Positions 12,053 to 22,390 are shown, counted from the stretch's first letter. The stretch: DNA of 64,000 bases from Symbiodinium natans (GCA_905221605.1 CAJNDS010000557.1:172182-236181), one strand, 5' to 3'. The notes: generated by a model from the letters alone, not told the origin. Numbers and translations are program-made.

Positions 12053-12349
12053 TCCCCACCCTCTCTTGGTAGAGATACTCTGGGGTTGGGCAACACTCTT
12101 ATGGTTGAGCACTCCAGGGAGACTCTGGGGCTGGGCACTCCGGGGACACTCTGGGTTGGGCACTCTAGGGAGACTCTGGGGTTCGGCACTCACTCCAGGG
12201 ACACTCGCACTGACACTTTGGGGTTGGGCACTCCAAGGATGAGCGAGGAGTAGACCGGGCGAGGAGAAAAGTTCCGGGCGAGGAGAAGAGTTCCGGGCGA
12301 GGAGCAGAGTTGAGTTTAAAATCTAACAACCCCACACCGAGGGTGGGGA
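12053..12349 (+). mobile_element. foldback/MITE-like element, copy 1
   Basis: The element is bounded by a perfect 11-bp terminal inverted repeat, TCCCCACCCTC (12053-12063) and GAGGGTGGGGA (12339-12349). Inside are five or six degenerate units of about 26 bp with core CTCTGGGGTTGGGCACTCC, then three units of about 19 bp with core TTCCGGGCGAGGAGAAGAG, then AATCTAACAACCCC before the right end. A second copy in the same orientation lies at 51862-52125. It has no coding capacity. Ten bases outside the left inverted repeat (ACTTCGAACA) are also conserved between the copies, so the true left boundary may be further out. No clear target-site duplication was seen. Confidence 0.85.
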
Positions 12350-12837
12350 ATAATATAGTAGTATAATGAAATACTTTCACAATGTATTGATGATATATAA
12401 AAATGATAATCTAATAATAATAGAATATAGGAATACTAGTCTTCTTTAATCATATAAGAATCCAATAAATATACCAACTTCTGAATATAATTATATAGCT
12501 ACTTTCTGATATACTCATATAATACTAATCATCTTATAATATGATAGTAAAGAAATGAGAATCTAAACAAATATTTATACAAAAAACAATAACATAATCA
12601 TAGGAGAAGATAGTAACACAAGAGCATAATAATACATAAGAACATCATAATCTAACAATATAAAATTTTTACCATATAATAATAGAGTAATATACTCAGA
12701 TAACAATAACATGAAATAAAAAAGATAATCATATAATCAACTGCCAATAGCACAAGTATATACTAATACTGTCATATACTAATATAACAATATAAAACAT
12801 ACTCAAATTTACTCAAATACTAATATACGAATGTCAA

Positions 12838-13170
12838 CTGCAAAACCCGTAGTACGCGCCTGTCGGTTGGGCCTCGAGTTTCCTACCGGGAAGCCTGTCG
12901 GTAGCACCTCGGGTTGCCTACCTTCCGGTAGGCCTGTGGGTAGGCTACCCGTAGGCCGACCGTAAACCGACGGGCAGGCCTGCGGGTAGCCTGGGGCCTG
13001 TGGGTAGCTTACAAGGTGGGCCACCCATAGGCTTGCAGGTGGGTCTACCCGCGGGTAGGCCTCGTGGATAGCCTACCGGTAGGTGCACGGGTAGGCCTGT
13101 GGGTAGGCCCTAGGTAGGCCTTTTAGTCGGCTGGCCATTGGCCTTCGGTAGCCCTATCCATAATAGGTCG
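12838..13170. repeat. GC-rich GGTAGGC/GCCTACC palindromic repeat block
   Basis: Dense short repeats of GGTAGGC, GGGTAGG and their complement CCTACC include palindromic joins such as CTACCGGTAG at about 13070. They are embedded in AT-rich DNA and have high potential for cruciform or hairpin structure. Open frames through it are artefacts. Confidence 0.85.
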
Positions 13171-13650
13171 GACATTCGGTCGGACATAGCTAAGAATATG
13201 CAGATATAAAAGTGTACGAATATACGAATATACTAATATAATAATCTACTGATATACTGATATGAGCGGTACTTGTCATGGTGCGAGGTCGCGACATACC
13301 ATGTTGTCGCTTTATGGGGCCCATATCTCTTTACATACTATGGGACTACGGGGCCCCATGAAGCAAAACAGGTTAGAATGTGCAAACTAACGTTGGGGCC
13401 CATATCGCTTTCCATGGTTTACTGATGTTCGCAACAACTCGTGTCCACCGTAGTACTGGCTTCAAGAACTTCTGGCAGGCGCCCACATAATCGGATAATA
13501 ATAAAATATTATACAAATACAAAATATACAAATATGACAGTACAATGGTATAATAGTATACTGATATGATAGAGAATAAGAAAAGAATATAGTTATACAA
13601 TGGCATAATAATATACTCATCTTGGGCAGCTTATAATTTTCATTGAATTG

Positions 13651-15262
13651 CCAACATGTTACGAACGTTATCACTCGAGACCCCCGTAGACAAGAATCAG
13701 ACTCTCGAGCTTGATTCCCGATCCAAGAGCGAAAAACGGCCACCACGGCCTCGTCTCTTCGAGCATGATGAGACTCCGGCTTTGCTGCCTCAAAATGCTT
13801 GGAGGGCTCCCTGGGTCCCCACAGCTCGCGCCCCAACCTGGTTGTGAAATTTAACCTAGTTTCAATGATGTACTTACTTGAAAAAACCTTCCCCCAAACA
13901 TGGATTTGTGCACCCTCGGGCGTCCAGCAGATTCTACCAAAGCTTAAAACTACAACTGATGCATGTTTATGTGCTGCTACATGAACTTGACTGCCATTAT
14001 GTAGCTAAGCTACATGCACTGACTGTCAACTCGAAGTTTAGCTGAATTGACGCAAGAACCTGTGTCAAAGCCACCTTGCAGCATTTGGAGCACCCAAAGA
14101 GTGGTCGAAAGTGCGATTCCGCCATTGAAAGCTTTCGCATCATGGGCTTGCAAGTCCATCGAATCTTTCGCCCAACCACACCATTGAACCTTGCTATTAC
14201 ACAAAACACTCTCCCTGCTAGCCTCTCCAAGCCTATCCAAGCCCCTCAATCGCGACCCCTTAGGAGCTGCACAGACCGGGCCGGGCTGTGCCGCTCCGAT
14301 CGGTTGGTCCGTCCTAGGCTCCAGAATCTGCAGATTCGATGAGACAATGTCGTGGTGGCATGATAATTCTTGTGGCAAAGGATGGTAAGAGGCAGGTGAA
14401 CCTACAGCATGTAAAAAAAATCGGCAGCTATGCAGGGGGCAAGGGGGGCAAGATCACGTAGCTCAAGACACTTACACCTCTCAGCTGTTTGCCTGTGGCA
14501 TTGGCAAAGGGCATTGGGCATCTTCAACTGTCTCCATGCTTCGAATTTCCGAATTTCAGCCTCTCTGCATCTGCTAGTCCCACAGGATACTGGATGACAT
14601 CCTTTGGGGCCTTCGCTACTGCCATTGTCTTTCGGGATTCCAGGCTTCAGGATGCTTCGGTATTCAGAGTGTCGGGTGGACCGCAAACATAGCAGCAAGG
14701 CCTTCCATACATGTGATAAGCGAGAATACCAGAAATGCGCAAGTGCACGACGTACTGGTACCGGCATGAATATTTTAGCTGCATCCCACACCAAACGTGA
14801 TGAAGCCTCCGGTCCCTGCCCCACGGTCTCAGAGTTGCACGACTCTCGCTTTTGCTGCGATGCTCGGCCTGCCATCGCGGGTTAAGATTTGGAAAGTTCA
14901 GCATTGATGCTGTGTACCTTCTACAAGGTCTTGGGGTTAGGGTGTTTGTTCGCCAAGAAGGCTTGAAAACGGCAGCTCCTCCAAAACTATGCAGGGACTC
15001 CCATGTACGGGTAGCTTTTGTTCCTGGCCGCTGGTCCGGCCACAACTGAAACCAGCTTCTCCCGCTAGTGTGATGCTACTGCTCAGGCGTTGAGGCTGTC
15101 TCTCCTGGTGCAGAGTCCCCACGATTGCCACATTCTAATTTTTGCCACATACTTTCCTAGCATGAAAACTCTTCGAGAAGCATAACCTCAACATCACTGC
15201 ATGGTGTTGCGACCTGCCCGCGGAGATTTCGGTGAACTCGGCGTCGAATCTGCACCAAGTGC
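13651..15262. other. no confident gene
   Basis: Both strands carry protein-like frames of 60-157 codons (notably minus 14402-14875 and 14010-14378) with no domain recognised and no convincing splice junctions. Some are probably exons of unidentified minus-strand genes, but none can be delimited. Confidence 0.4.
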
Positions 15263-15529
15263 TCACCCTGCCGCGAAAGAGTAACCAAAGAAGTGAGGAC
15301 ACTTTACTTCGAAGAGGTACATGTGGGAGACGACAGCCCAGAGGTCAGCGTTCCATTTGATGCTTTCCGCAAGCCGGTTGGGTGTGTAAAAGTACTGACA
15401 GAACCGCAGAATGACATGCGTGAGTAATGTGTCGGATGCCATGGCTTGCCACGCCTCCTTCACAGGTTCGAACTTTCTGCCACCTTCCAACAGAGTGGCA
15501 GTATAAGCATGCCCGCAGTGCCACACCAT
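15263..15529 (-). CDS. hypothetical exon with two candidate donors
   Basis: An 88-codon minus-strand stretch has strongly protein-like composition (motifs KFEPVKEAWQAMASDT, FCQYFYTPNRL and NADLWAVVSHMYLFE). Two good donor sites follow or interrupt it: GAA|GTAAAG after MYLFE near 15307, and GCAGG|GTGAGC at the end near 15266. Aromatic residues are abundant and there is no low-complexity sequence, which favours real coding. The family is not recognised. Upstream exons were not found. Confidence 0.42.
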   Translation of the reverse strand: MVWHCGHAYTATLLEGGRKFEPVKEAWQAMASDTLLTHVILRFCQYFYTPNRLAESIKWNADLWAVVSHMYLFEVKCPHFFGYSFAAG

Positions 15530-16258
15530 TGTAGCGAGGAAAAGTCTAAAGCAGGATCAAGAATCTGTGCCTTGACACACCTGCTGCGCATCTTCGATGT
15601 CTAACCTCATGGTAGTGCATCTTACTGGGTGCTTCGCGACAAGTGAGCAGGATCACCTGTTCTGGAAGAAGAGCAGGCTCAGGCTGCAGCACTATCACCG
15701 GCTCCCGCTGGCCTTGGGGGAAGCTTCTCGGCGATTGGTTGAAGGGTTTGCACTCAAAAAACGGTGGCAGAATTGGTCCTAGGTTCCTTCCTCCCCGCCA
15801 CCCTTTCCCCCTGTGGAGTGGCCGTGGGGTTCATACGTCTTGCGCACTAAGAGGGCCTCGCGAGTTCATTCATAGGGCCTTTATGGCCTTTAGGGCTTAC
15901 CCGGGCTTCGGGGGCTTAGAGGGCTTAGAGGGTCTTGAGGGGCTTAAGTTTAAGGTTTAGCCTTGGATTGTGCGTTTATGGCAGAAATTTCGGGTTGTAC
16001 GTCACCCGTCTTTCAATGCCCCACGGGGCACCCGCATAGCATACAGAATACAGAGAGCTTAGGGTTTGAGGCTTGGCATTTAATGGAGATGCTTGGCAGA
16101 CAGCCTCGAAGCCCCAACAGGCCGCTCAGGCCCACAAGCATGCGAACTGCCCGGCTGCCGGACAACCGAGCCGCACGCGTGAGTTGAGGTCGATCAAACC
16201 TTTTTCAGGGCAATCGGGCTCCACAAGCTTGCACCATGGAGGCTTCTGGTCGTGAACA
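15530..16258. other. no gene; G-rich telomere-like degenerate tract
   Basis: Mostly unique sequence. At about 15875-15957 there is a degenerate run of GGGCTTA, AGGGCTTAGAGGG and AAGTTTAAGGTTTAG, resembling decayed TTTAGGG telomere-like repeats. Confidence 0.5.
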
Positions 16259-16447
16259 TTGGCTCGGTCGACTATGGCTGCAAAAGCAAAGCACTTGAAG
16301 TTGAAGCGTTACGACATCGGGCTCCTGGACAAAGACAAGTGCAAGATCCTGCGGTCCTTACTTCTCCGGCCCCGCCTGGACTGCCGCTCACCTGGCAGTT
16401 TGAGCTCCAAACCCCGTGACGGCTTGCGAACACTCTGGCGCCGATAA
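16259..16447 (+). CDS. hypothetical short basic ORF
   Basis: A 62-codon plus-strand frame has an internal ATG at 16274 and a stop at 16445-16447. The N-terminal part is Lys-rich (MAAKAKHLKLKRYD, LLDKDKCKIL) and codon choice is mostly G/C-ending. No family was recognised. It lies on the strand opposite to the recognisable genes, so it may be a chance frame. Confidence 0.22.
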   Translation: MARSTMAAKAKHLKLKRYDIGLLDKDKCKILRSLLLRPRLDCRSPGSLSSKPRDGLRTLWRR

Positions 16448-16574
16448 AGTGTCTTTGTTGACTTCCAAACTCAATTCAATTCCCACATTGTGAAGGCAAA
16501 GAGACACTAGCAACCGCCGGGCTTTACGATGCTGCACCTCCAACCTCCAGAAAGCTTGATATGAGAAACCAGAA

Positions 16575-16614
16575 AACTGTGAAATCAACACGAGCACCTG
16601 TTGATTTCACAGTT
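16575..16614. other. perfect 16-bp inverted repeat (hairpin), 8-base loop
   Basis: AACTGTGAAATCAACA (16575-16590) is exactly complementary, in reverse, to TGTTGATTTCACAGTT (16599-16614), with loop CGAGCACC. Pairing stops at the outer ends (A/G mismatch). There is no T-run after it, so it is not a bacterial-type terminator. It could be a structured RNA element, a recombination or foldback remnant, or a protein-binding dyad; the sequence alone does not decide. Confidence 0.8.
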
Positions 16615-17814
16615 GATATAACGAAGGTAGTCCTCCTACGCTCGATGCGATCTAGCTGCTTCGTGCAGGTCCAGCCGTTCCTCCCTTTGCAAGAATCTCA
16701 AGAAACCACTTTCCAGGGATCAAAAAAACAGGATGCACACCTCGAACGTTCGACTGCAAAGGCGTGCTCGGATGCGGAAAGTAAGTAGGTGGCCTGCACC
16801 AGGCCATCCGGATTTTCTCGCGCAGCTGTCACCGACCTGGGCCGTCACTCGGACTTGCATGAGCGGAGGCTAACCTACAGCCAAGTGCTTTACTTGCAGT
16901 CGATGGCTGATGGTCTACGAATGCGTGAGCACCATGTCGTGGATTCCTCAAAAGAGCGCATCTACTGCAGAAATGACGTCTTCGATGGAGCCACTGTGCT
17001 TCGACGGCTGGCTTTACCATGCAGTATTGGCTTGGCATGACACGAATGGCCATGCACGCATCGAGTCTTTTTTGCTCAGTGTACCTGCAACCTCCCTGCT
17101 CGAACACTGGTGCCGGGCGAGATAATCTCTGTGGGGAAGTCTTGCAGGTCAGCGAGGGTATCAACCAACCTTGAAGCAAAGGCTGGGAGCGGCCAATACT
17201 TCGCGAGCTGGTTGTTGCACGAAACCCCAGCGGTGTGTATCGGTGTGTTACAATGCCCAGGACGCTGTGGACATGGACTTGCAACAGCGATCCGCGAAAA
17301 ATGGTCACCTGGATTTTCACGTCGTATGGAAAACTGCCAAGCTGAGTGGAACCATTCTGGGCAAGCCGGAAAGCGCATGTCAGACATGGCATGTCTTGCT
17401 CAGGACTGAACACTCGTCTAGCCTTGGTAGGTCTTCACGTTGGCACACAGCTGGACAGGAGCTTCAGCGCTGACTTTTTGAGTAGGCTGTTGGTACTGTG
17501 TTGAAATCACTTCGAGCTCTCCAATTTGTTGTCTGCCTTGGACCTGGCGCTTGAAAAAACAGCGTAGCAACTTCATTTATTAGCTTACCATTATGCTAAC
17601 AGTATGGTCGCTAGATTTGTTATCGGAGCTTGATGCTGATGTGCCTATCGATTCTGCTGTCTAATCTGTATTGACGATCTGTGCAGATGCAACATTACGT
17701 AACCAGTCTGTACAAGTCGGACTGCCGAGGATGGCAGACTAAAGGAAACAATGAAGATTCATGAACAAAGATATCCGCCGACCCCAGCCGGAGCGGGGGC
17801 GGCGTCAGTGAAGA
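16615..17814. other. no confident gene
   Basis: Open frames on both strands (plus 16789-17040, plus 17171-17473, minus 16829-17413) contradict each other and match no recognised family. There is no repeat structure. Confidence 0.4.
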
Positions 17815-18945
17815 CCCATTGCCCCTACCACCTACTCCACCCCATCCAAAGCTCGACCGGCCCCCAGTGCATGCCCGCCCGCTTGCCCTACCCCCACCAC
17901 CCACGCACCCCGCCCCCCGCTCCTTCCCTTGCCCAAGCCCCCCACGCACACCGCCATGCTTTTCATGGACCCATGGCTCCTGGTCCCATTCTTCATCCCT
18001 TGAGCTGCTCCACCCCCACCCGCAACCCCCACCCCCACCCCGCACGCACCCTGCCCCGCCGCCCGTGCTTGTCATGGGCCCCTTGCTCCCATGGATGTGG
18101 CTTCTCAGCTGACTTTAAAGGGCCCCAGTGCATGCCCGGGCCCTCCGCCCGCTCCGCCCGCTCCGCTCGCTCCGCCCTCCGCCCTTCCAGCTCCGCCTAC
18201 TCCCCTCTGGCCCACTCTCCATCCCCTTGACCTACCCCTCATGGACCCAGCTCCCTACCCTTACCCTTCGCACCCATGCCCCTCATGGACCCATGGCTCC
18301 TGGCCCCATGGCTCCCCATGGCTCATGGTCCACGGCCCATGGATGTGGCTTCTCAGCTGACTTTAAAGGCCCCAGTGCATGCCCTCGACCTGCATGGCTG
18401 CCAAGGCTGGTCCTTTATATGGCCCCTGCTCCACCCCCACCCCAACCCCCACCCCCACCCCGCATGCACCCTGCCACCCCCAACCCCCAACCCCCCACCC
18501 CCACCCCCTCGCACCCATGGCTCATGGTCCACGGCCCATGGATGTGGCTTCTCAGCTGACTTTAAAGGGCCCCAGTGCATGCCGGGCCCTCCGCCCGCTC
18601 CGCCCGCTCCGCCCTCCGCCCTTCCGGCTCCGCCTACTCCCCTCTGCCCATGCTCCCACTCTCCATCCCCTTGACCTACCCCTCATGGAACCAGCCGCCC
18701 ATGCCCCTTATGGACCTATGGCTCCTGGCCTCATTGGCTCCCTCCACGGCCCAAGCAGGTGGCTTCTCCGCCCCTACCCCCACCCACGCACCCGCCCCCC
18801 GCCCATCCGCCCTTCCCGCTCCGCATCCCCCCTTGCCCAAGCCCCCCACGCACCCCGCCATGCTTCTCATGGACTGGCGGCCGGAGCCCACAGTGCCTTG
18901 GCCCCCCTTGGAGGGGGTCGGCGGCACTGGCGGTAGCCATTAAAT
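17815..18945. repeat. C-rich tandem/minisatellite region
   Basis: About 1.1 kb is very C-rich on the plus strand, made of CCCCACCC, CCCATGGCTC and CTCCGCCCG phrases. A conserved block starting ATGGATGTGGCTTCTCAGCT and continuing through GACTTTAAAGG to a CCCCAGTGCATGCC phrase recurs at 18091, 18339 and 18538 (spacing 248 and 199), with a degenerate relative near 18765. Proline/serine-rich open frames in all plus frames follow from composition and are not called as genes. Confidence 0.9.
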
Positions 18946-19135
18946 AACAGGCAAAACCAATACATCAGCCCAAGAAGATGCGATGTAACTGCCGATTGAC
19001 ACCTGTTCCTCACGCAAAGAAGTACAGTTGCTGCAGGACTATTTATGTTTATCGAAACACTCCACAGAGCAGTAGCACGGGTGAAAGTTTATGGAAGTAT
19101 TTGCCTATGTTGAATGCGTTCATGGACCAGCTCTC

Positions 19136-19552
19136 TCAATACCCCCCCCCCCCCTCATCGCCCAACAGACAAAACCGTAAAACGGTAACAATAAACATGC
19201 AAGCCCAAAATGCAGCGAAGCAAGCCCCGCGCACTCCAACTGAAACAAACCTGGAACTCTGCCGAAACCCCGACAAGGCGGTCCACGCAAGGGGCTGCTG
19301 TGTCTGCAGGCCCATAGAATCATGATAAGACCAGGCTCCACAATTCCGCAGACTGCAAAAGCCCTGGACGTCACACTGGGCTTGAAGCTCGAGATCGCTT
19401 GACTGGTACTTCTGGCCGGGCTGTCTGGCTGCCTCAGACAGGTGACTGTCGCTGACGGAGATGAACAAGCTGATGCATGTCGTGAGTGAGCGAAGAGCAA
19501 TTGGGACAGAAGGTCCAGAACAGGCCACTTCGCCCAAGCTTCTGTCATACAT
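19136..19552 (-). CDS. hypothetical ORF with C-terminal hydrophobic segment
   Basis: A 138-codon minus-strand frame begins at an ATG and ends at a stop just after a G-run. Codon use is balanced and protein-like. Near the C terminus a hydrophobic stretch (FAAFWACMFIVTVLRFCLL) could be a membrane segment. A second minus frame over the same bases is also open. No family recognised; a splice donor before the glycine run is possible, so the end is uncertain. Confidence 0.28.
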   Translation of the reverse strand: MYDRSLGEVACSGPSVPIALRSLTTCISLFISVSDSHLSEAARQPGQKYQSSDLELQAQCDVQGFCSLRNCGAWSYHDSMGLQTQQPLAWTALSGFRQSSRFVSVGVRGACFAAFWACMFIVTVLRFCLLGDEGGGGY

Positions 19553-20177
19553 CTCTAGAAATATATACAGACAGAAAGGGATAGAATTGTTTATAGTTTT
19601 TTTGTTATAGGCCAGTTTGAATTCCGGATAAGGCCACTTGTGGCAGGATTTCGGTCACGTGTGAACTGATTTCTGACCACGTTGCGACACTCACTCATGA
19701 TGGCCCCGCTCGCAAGCTCGCCGCATGCACGATGAAGGAAGCTAGGAACCAGCATCCAAATGCTGAGCTTTTGAGAAGGCTTGGTCTTACTAATTATTCT
19801 CTCCTGTCTCAAGCTGATAACTCACTCATTGTATGTGGGTGTTATCCACGTCCCGAATCTCACTTCGGCTGTCAACATTAAGGTCATGATAAACGGCACT
19901 TGAGCTAGATTCAATATGGTGGCTTTCCTTGAGTGATGTCAGATGGTACGGTTTCTTGGGCTTTTGAGGTACTCCAACAGTCGAGGGTTCATGGGCACTT
20001 GCAGTTCGTTCTTTTGGTTTGCGAGGATGCATCTATGGCCACAAGCCGCGCAATTGCTTGTTGCTTTGATTGCTTATATGCGCGCCTGGGGCCATGCGAT
20101 TCTGGAGGGAGCTGACAGGCACGGGAGGCTCCTGTATCGGCGTGAGCTTTACAACAATACTTTCATGTGGGTGGCTG
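19553..20177. other. no confident gene
   Basis: No feature beyond short frames. Opposing frames at 19943-20359 (plus) and 20033-20275 (minus) are equally plausible and unresolved. Confidence 0.4.
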
Positions 20178-20495
20178 TCAAAATGATGATCCCTTTTCGG
20201 GTACCCATGTGTCCAGCACAAGGCAGGAAGGTGGAGGGAGCGGCTCCTGCAAGTCATCGGCCCAGGAGGCTGCAATCACAACCTCATCACCAACATGAAG
20301 AGAAACACTCTGATCCTCCCAGTCTCTGCAAGAAGAGCCAAAAGCTGGATAAGGCTTGAGAACAGGAAGTATGCCCTTAGGGAGTTCGACATGAGGGCTA
20401 GCAGTCGTAGTGGCATTAAGCCCTCCGGGGAACACAGCCTCAGATGCTCCCGAAGTAATTCGCCTCGGCTTCCTGCCGAGAAGCGTCTGGAACAA
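20178..20495 (-). CDS. hypothetical exon
   Basis: A minus-strand open stretch of 105 codons has coherent codon use and motifs such as PHVELPKGILPVLKP, VSLHVGDEVVIAASWADD and LQEPLPPPSC. The VGDEVV segment followed by a Trp recalls small beta-barrel (Tudor/SH3-like) strands, but this is only an impression. It lies downstream, in the minus sense, of a long C-run. No ATG of clear status and no confirmed splice sites. Confidence 0.35.
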   Translation of the reverse strand: MFQTLLGRKPRRITSGASEAVFPGGLNATTTASPHVELPKGILPVLKPYPAFGSSCRDWEDQSVSLHVGDEVVIAASWADDLQEPLPPPSCLVLDTWVPEKGSSF

Positions 20496-20684
20496 GCAGA
20501 CCCGGATCGGGCCTCCTTCCCCCTACCCAACCCTTCCCCCCCCACCAAATTTTTGGCCACCCCCCCCCCCCCGCCCTGTGGACCCCCCCCAATCGCTTGG
20601 AGGAGCTGCAAACCGATGCCGTGGAGGGTCCCGCCTGTCGGCGGCTCCTACAGGGGCAGTGCCTCAAAAAAAACCCCTCCCCAC

Positions 20685-20720
<36 letters not shown>

Positions 20721-21879
20721 TTGACCTCTCTGCCCTTCCTTTTGCGAAACCCTCTTTCCTCCTTTCCTGTCCTGGGGCCGGCCCGGCTGCCGAGGCGGCG
20801 CGCGCAAGCGTTTACAATTACAAATCCCCCCCCCCACACACAAACAAGAACGGAATAGTAAAGTCGCGTTATTGACGCCCTGTGGGAACAATGCTGGTGG
20901 GGGGGGGATGGGGTCAAGGTTGTTTGCGGCGGGACGGCCCTACGGCTCACGAAAACTTTGGGCTGCAGCTTTGAAGGCTTGGAGGCTGTAGGTTTCAGAT
21001 CTTGCAGGCCATTGAGAGCTTCTATTCCGGGCCACTTTGGGATTCTGATTCTTCTGTTTCGGAAACATTGTTTGCCAGCCGCCAAGCAGTGAACAGTTGT
21101 GTTTTGCCGCCCGCCAACAAACATGCATGCACCGCAGGTGACACTTGCAAATAATGGTACATCTAGGCCGCCACTACCTCCATCACTAACATGGACTTTC
21201 CCAAGACCCTAGCCCAACCCGTGTAGATGGGATGACCCAGAGGGTGATGCCACAGCGTTCAAGCACACAAAATCGAGCCGCTGCGCTGGGCAACTGCATC
21301 TTTACCGCACGAGGCGCAATTCATAGTAATCCGACCAACGCGCAGGACCCTGAGCTCCAATCCCTTGTTCAAGCCCCTTCCAAAGATCCTAGGTCCTAGA
21401 CTCCTAAACCTCAGGAAGAGCCTTGAGCGGCTCGTCCACCTTGGAGATCTCGGGGAGGTCGGCGTGATTTAGGCCCTCGGACCTGCAAGCGACAGGGCCA
21501 GGCAGCTGGCTACTCATCAAGCTAGTCAAAGCTCGCCACTTCCACTGTCAAGAGAAGCGAGAGGAGCAATATGTACGGGAAACAAGAGAGTTTGTCAAGC
21601 TGAGCTCCGCCATTCGTGTCGATATAGGAGATGGGCAATAAAGTGTCGGAGTTGCTCAACCCTGATCCCAACTGCAAGCTATCAATGGCTGGACTCCACC
21701 ACTTCCTGCACTCAGCTTAAGCAGAAGTACGAGGATTCACGAGGATTCACAAGGACGTGCCTGACAGACTGAGGGGTTGAGACTCGATCGGCCTGTGGGC
21801 GCACAATCACGCTCTCATTCTCTTGGTCTCTGCGTCTGTTCTCGGGGTCTCGCTGAAGGAGGTTCTTTCTCTGATCTCT
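20496..21879. other. non-coding, with poly(C) tracts
   Basis: The stretch contains poly(C) runs at about 20560-20575 and a 34-base C run at 20687-20720, plus C runs at 20826-20836. The rest (20840-21880) has only short conflicting frames. No gene is called. Confidence 0.55.
20687..20720. repeat. 34-base homopolymer C run
   Basis: An uninterrupted run of about 34 cytosines, flanked by A-runs and C-rich DNA. It is prone to sequencing and replication slippage, so frames crossing it are meaningless. Confidence 0.9.
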
Positions 21880-22067
21880 CTCTTCTTCTGCTTCTTCTTC
21901 TTCTTCTCCTTCTTCTTCTTCTTCTGCTTCTTCGGCTTCTTCTTCTTCTGGGCTTGAGGACTGTCTCTTTCTTTCTTCGGGGCATGGAGACTGTCTCTCT
22001 CTCTCTCTCTCTCCTGCACGCTTAGCCCCCCCCGAGGGGAAGGCTGCCCCTAAGGGCGCGCGATGTC
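21880..22067. repeat. (TTC)n and (CT)n tracts with shared 60-bp element, copy 1
   Basis: TTCTTC-rich DNA at 21880-21960 and a CT run at about 21992-22013 are followed by CCTGCACGCTTAGCCCC and, further on, AAGGGCGCGCGATGTCC (22005-22067). A closely similar segment, likewise preceded by a CT run, occurs at 53725-53790. The minus-strand Glu-rich frame through the TTC tract (21712-22104) is probably an artefact. Confidence 0.8.
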
Positions 22068-22197
22068 CACGGGTCCGTTGGTTAGGAAGGGCCACGGTTT
22101 TCACGGCCCCTCGAAATCACGAGGCGTGTGGTTTCCCCCAGGAATTCAGCAAGGAGACTGTCTCTCTCGCCCTCTCTCTGGGTAACCCATCGTCGCT

Positions 22198-22390
22198 TTA
22201 TGTCGCTCTCACGTAAGGCTGAGCAACAACTTTCAACGGCAACAACTCTGGGGGGGGGGGGGGGGGGGGCATTTTAATGAGGGGAAGGTCCTGCACCCCC
22301 AAGTCTTCGACGGGCATGTGTTGCAGGCGGCACTCCACGGCGAGCTTCACAAGCTTGGGCTCCGAAGGATCCGTGGGGTTCAAGAACTTC
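22198..22390 (-). CDS. hypothetical exon ending in poly-proline tract
   Basis: After CATCAAAG (acceptor, AG|G at 22390) a minus-strand stretch of about 40 codons has excellent codon use (motifs FLNPTDPSEPKLVKL, AVECRLQHMP and VEDLGVQDLPLIKM). It then enters a 20-base homopolymer read as prolines, and stays open for about 18 more codons past TTAC|GTGAGA, a possible donor. The homopolymer length, hence the frame after it, is unreliable. No family recognised. Confidence 0.38.
22250..22269. repeat. 20-base G run
   Basis: Uninterrupted G run on the plus strand inside the hypothetical minus-strand exon at 22198-22390, read there as proline codons. Confidence 0.9.

Larger units (their letters stand above)
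11640..13650. repeat. AT-rich island with internal foldback element and GC-rich core
   Basis: Composition changes sharply from balanced to strongly AT-rich at about 11640 and back at about 13650. The AT-rich parts (11640-12052, 12350-12830, 13190-13265, 13490-13620) consist of degenerate AATATA/GAATAT/ACTAATAT phrases like a decayed satellite. They are interrupted by a foldback element (12053-12349) and a GC-rich block (12838-13170). A pair of similar phrases beginning GGGGCCCATATC lies near 13317 and 13395. The only long frames are low-complexity Ile/Leu/Phe reads through the AT-rich DNA; no gene is called. Confidence 0.85.

Noticed and set aside
16575-16614. Rho-independent terminator
   Set aside because: No T-run follows and the organism appears eukaryotic; kept only as an unexplained hairpin.
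17751-18943. Several long proline-rich plus-strand frames
   Set aside because: All plus frames are open because the DNA is C-rich and tandemly repeated. No start, domain or splice evidence.
21712-22104. Glu-rich minus-strand frame
   Set aside because: It coincides with a TTC repeat and CT run and a dispersed element; no conserved frame preference was visible, unlike 62278-62412.
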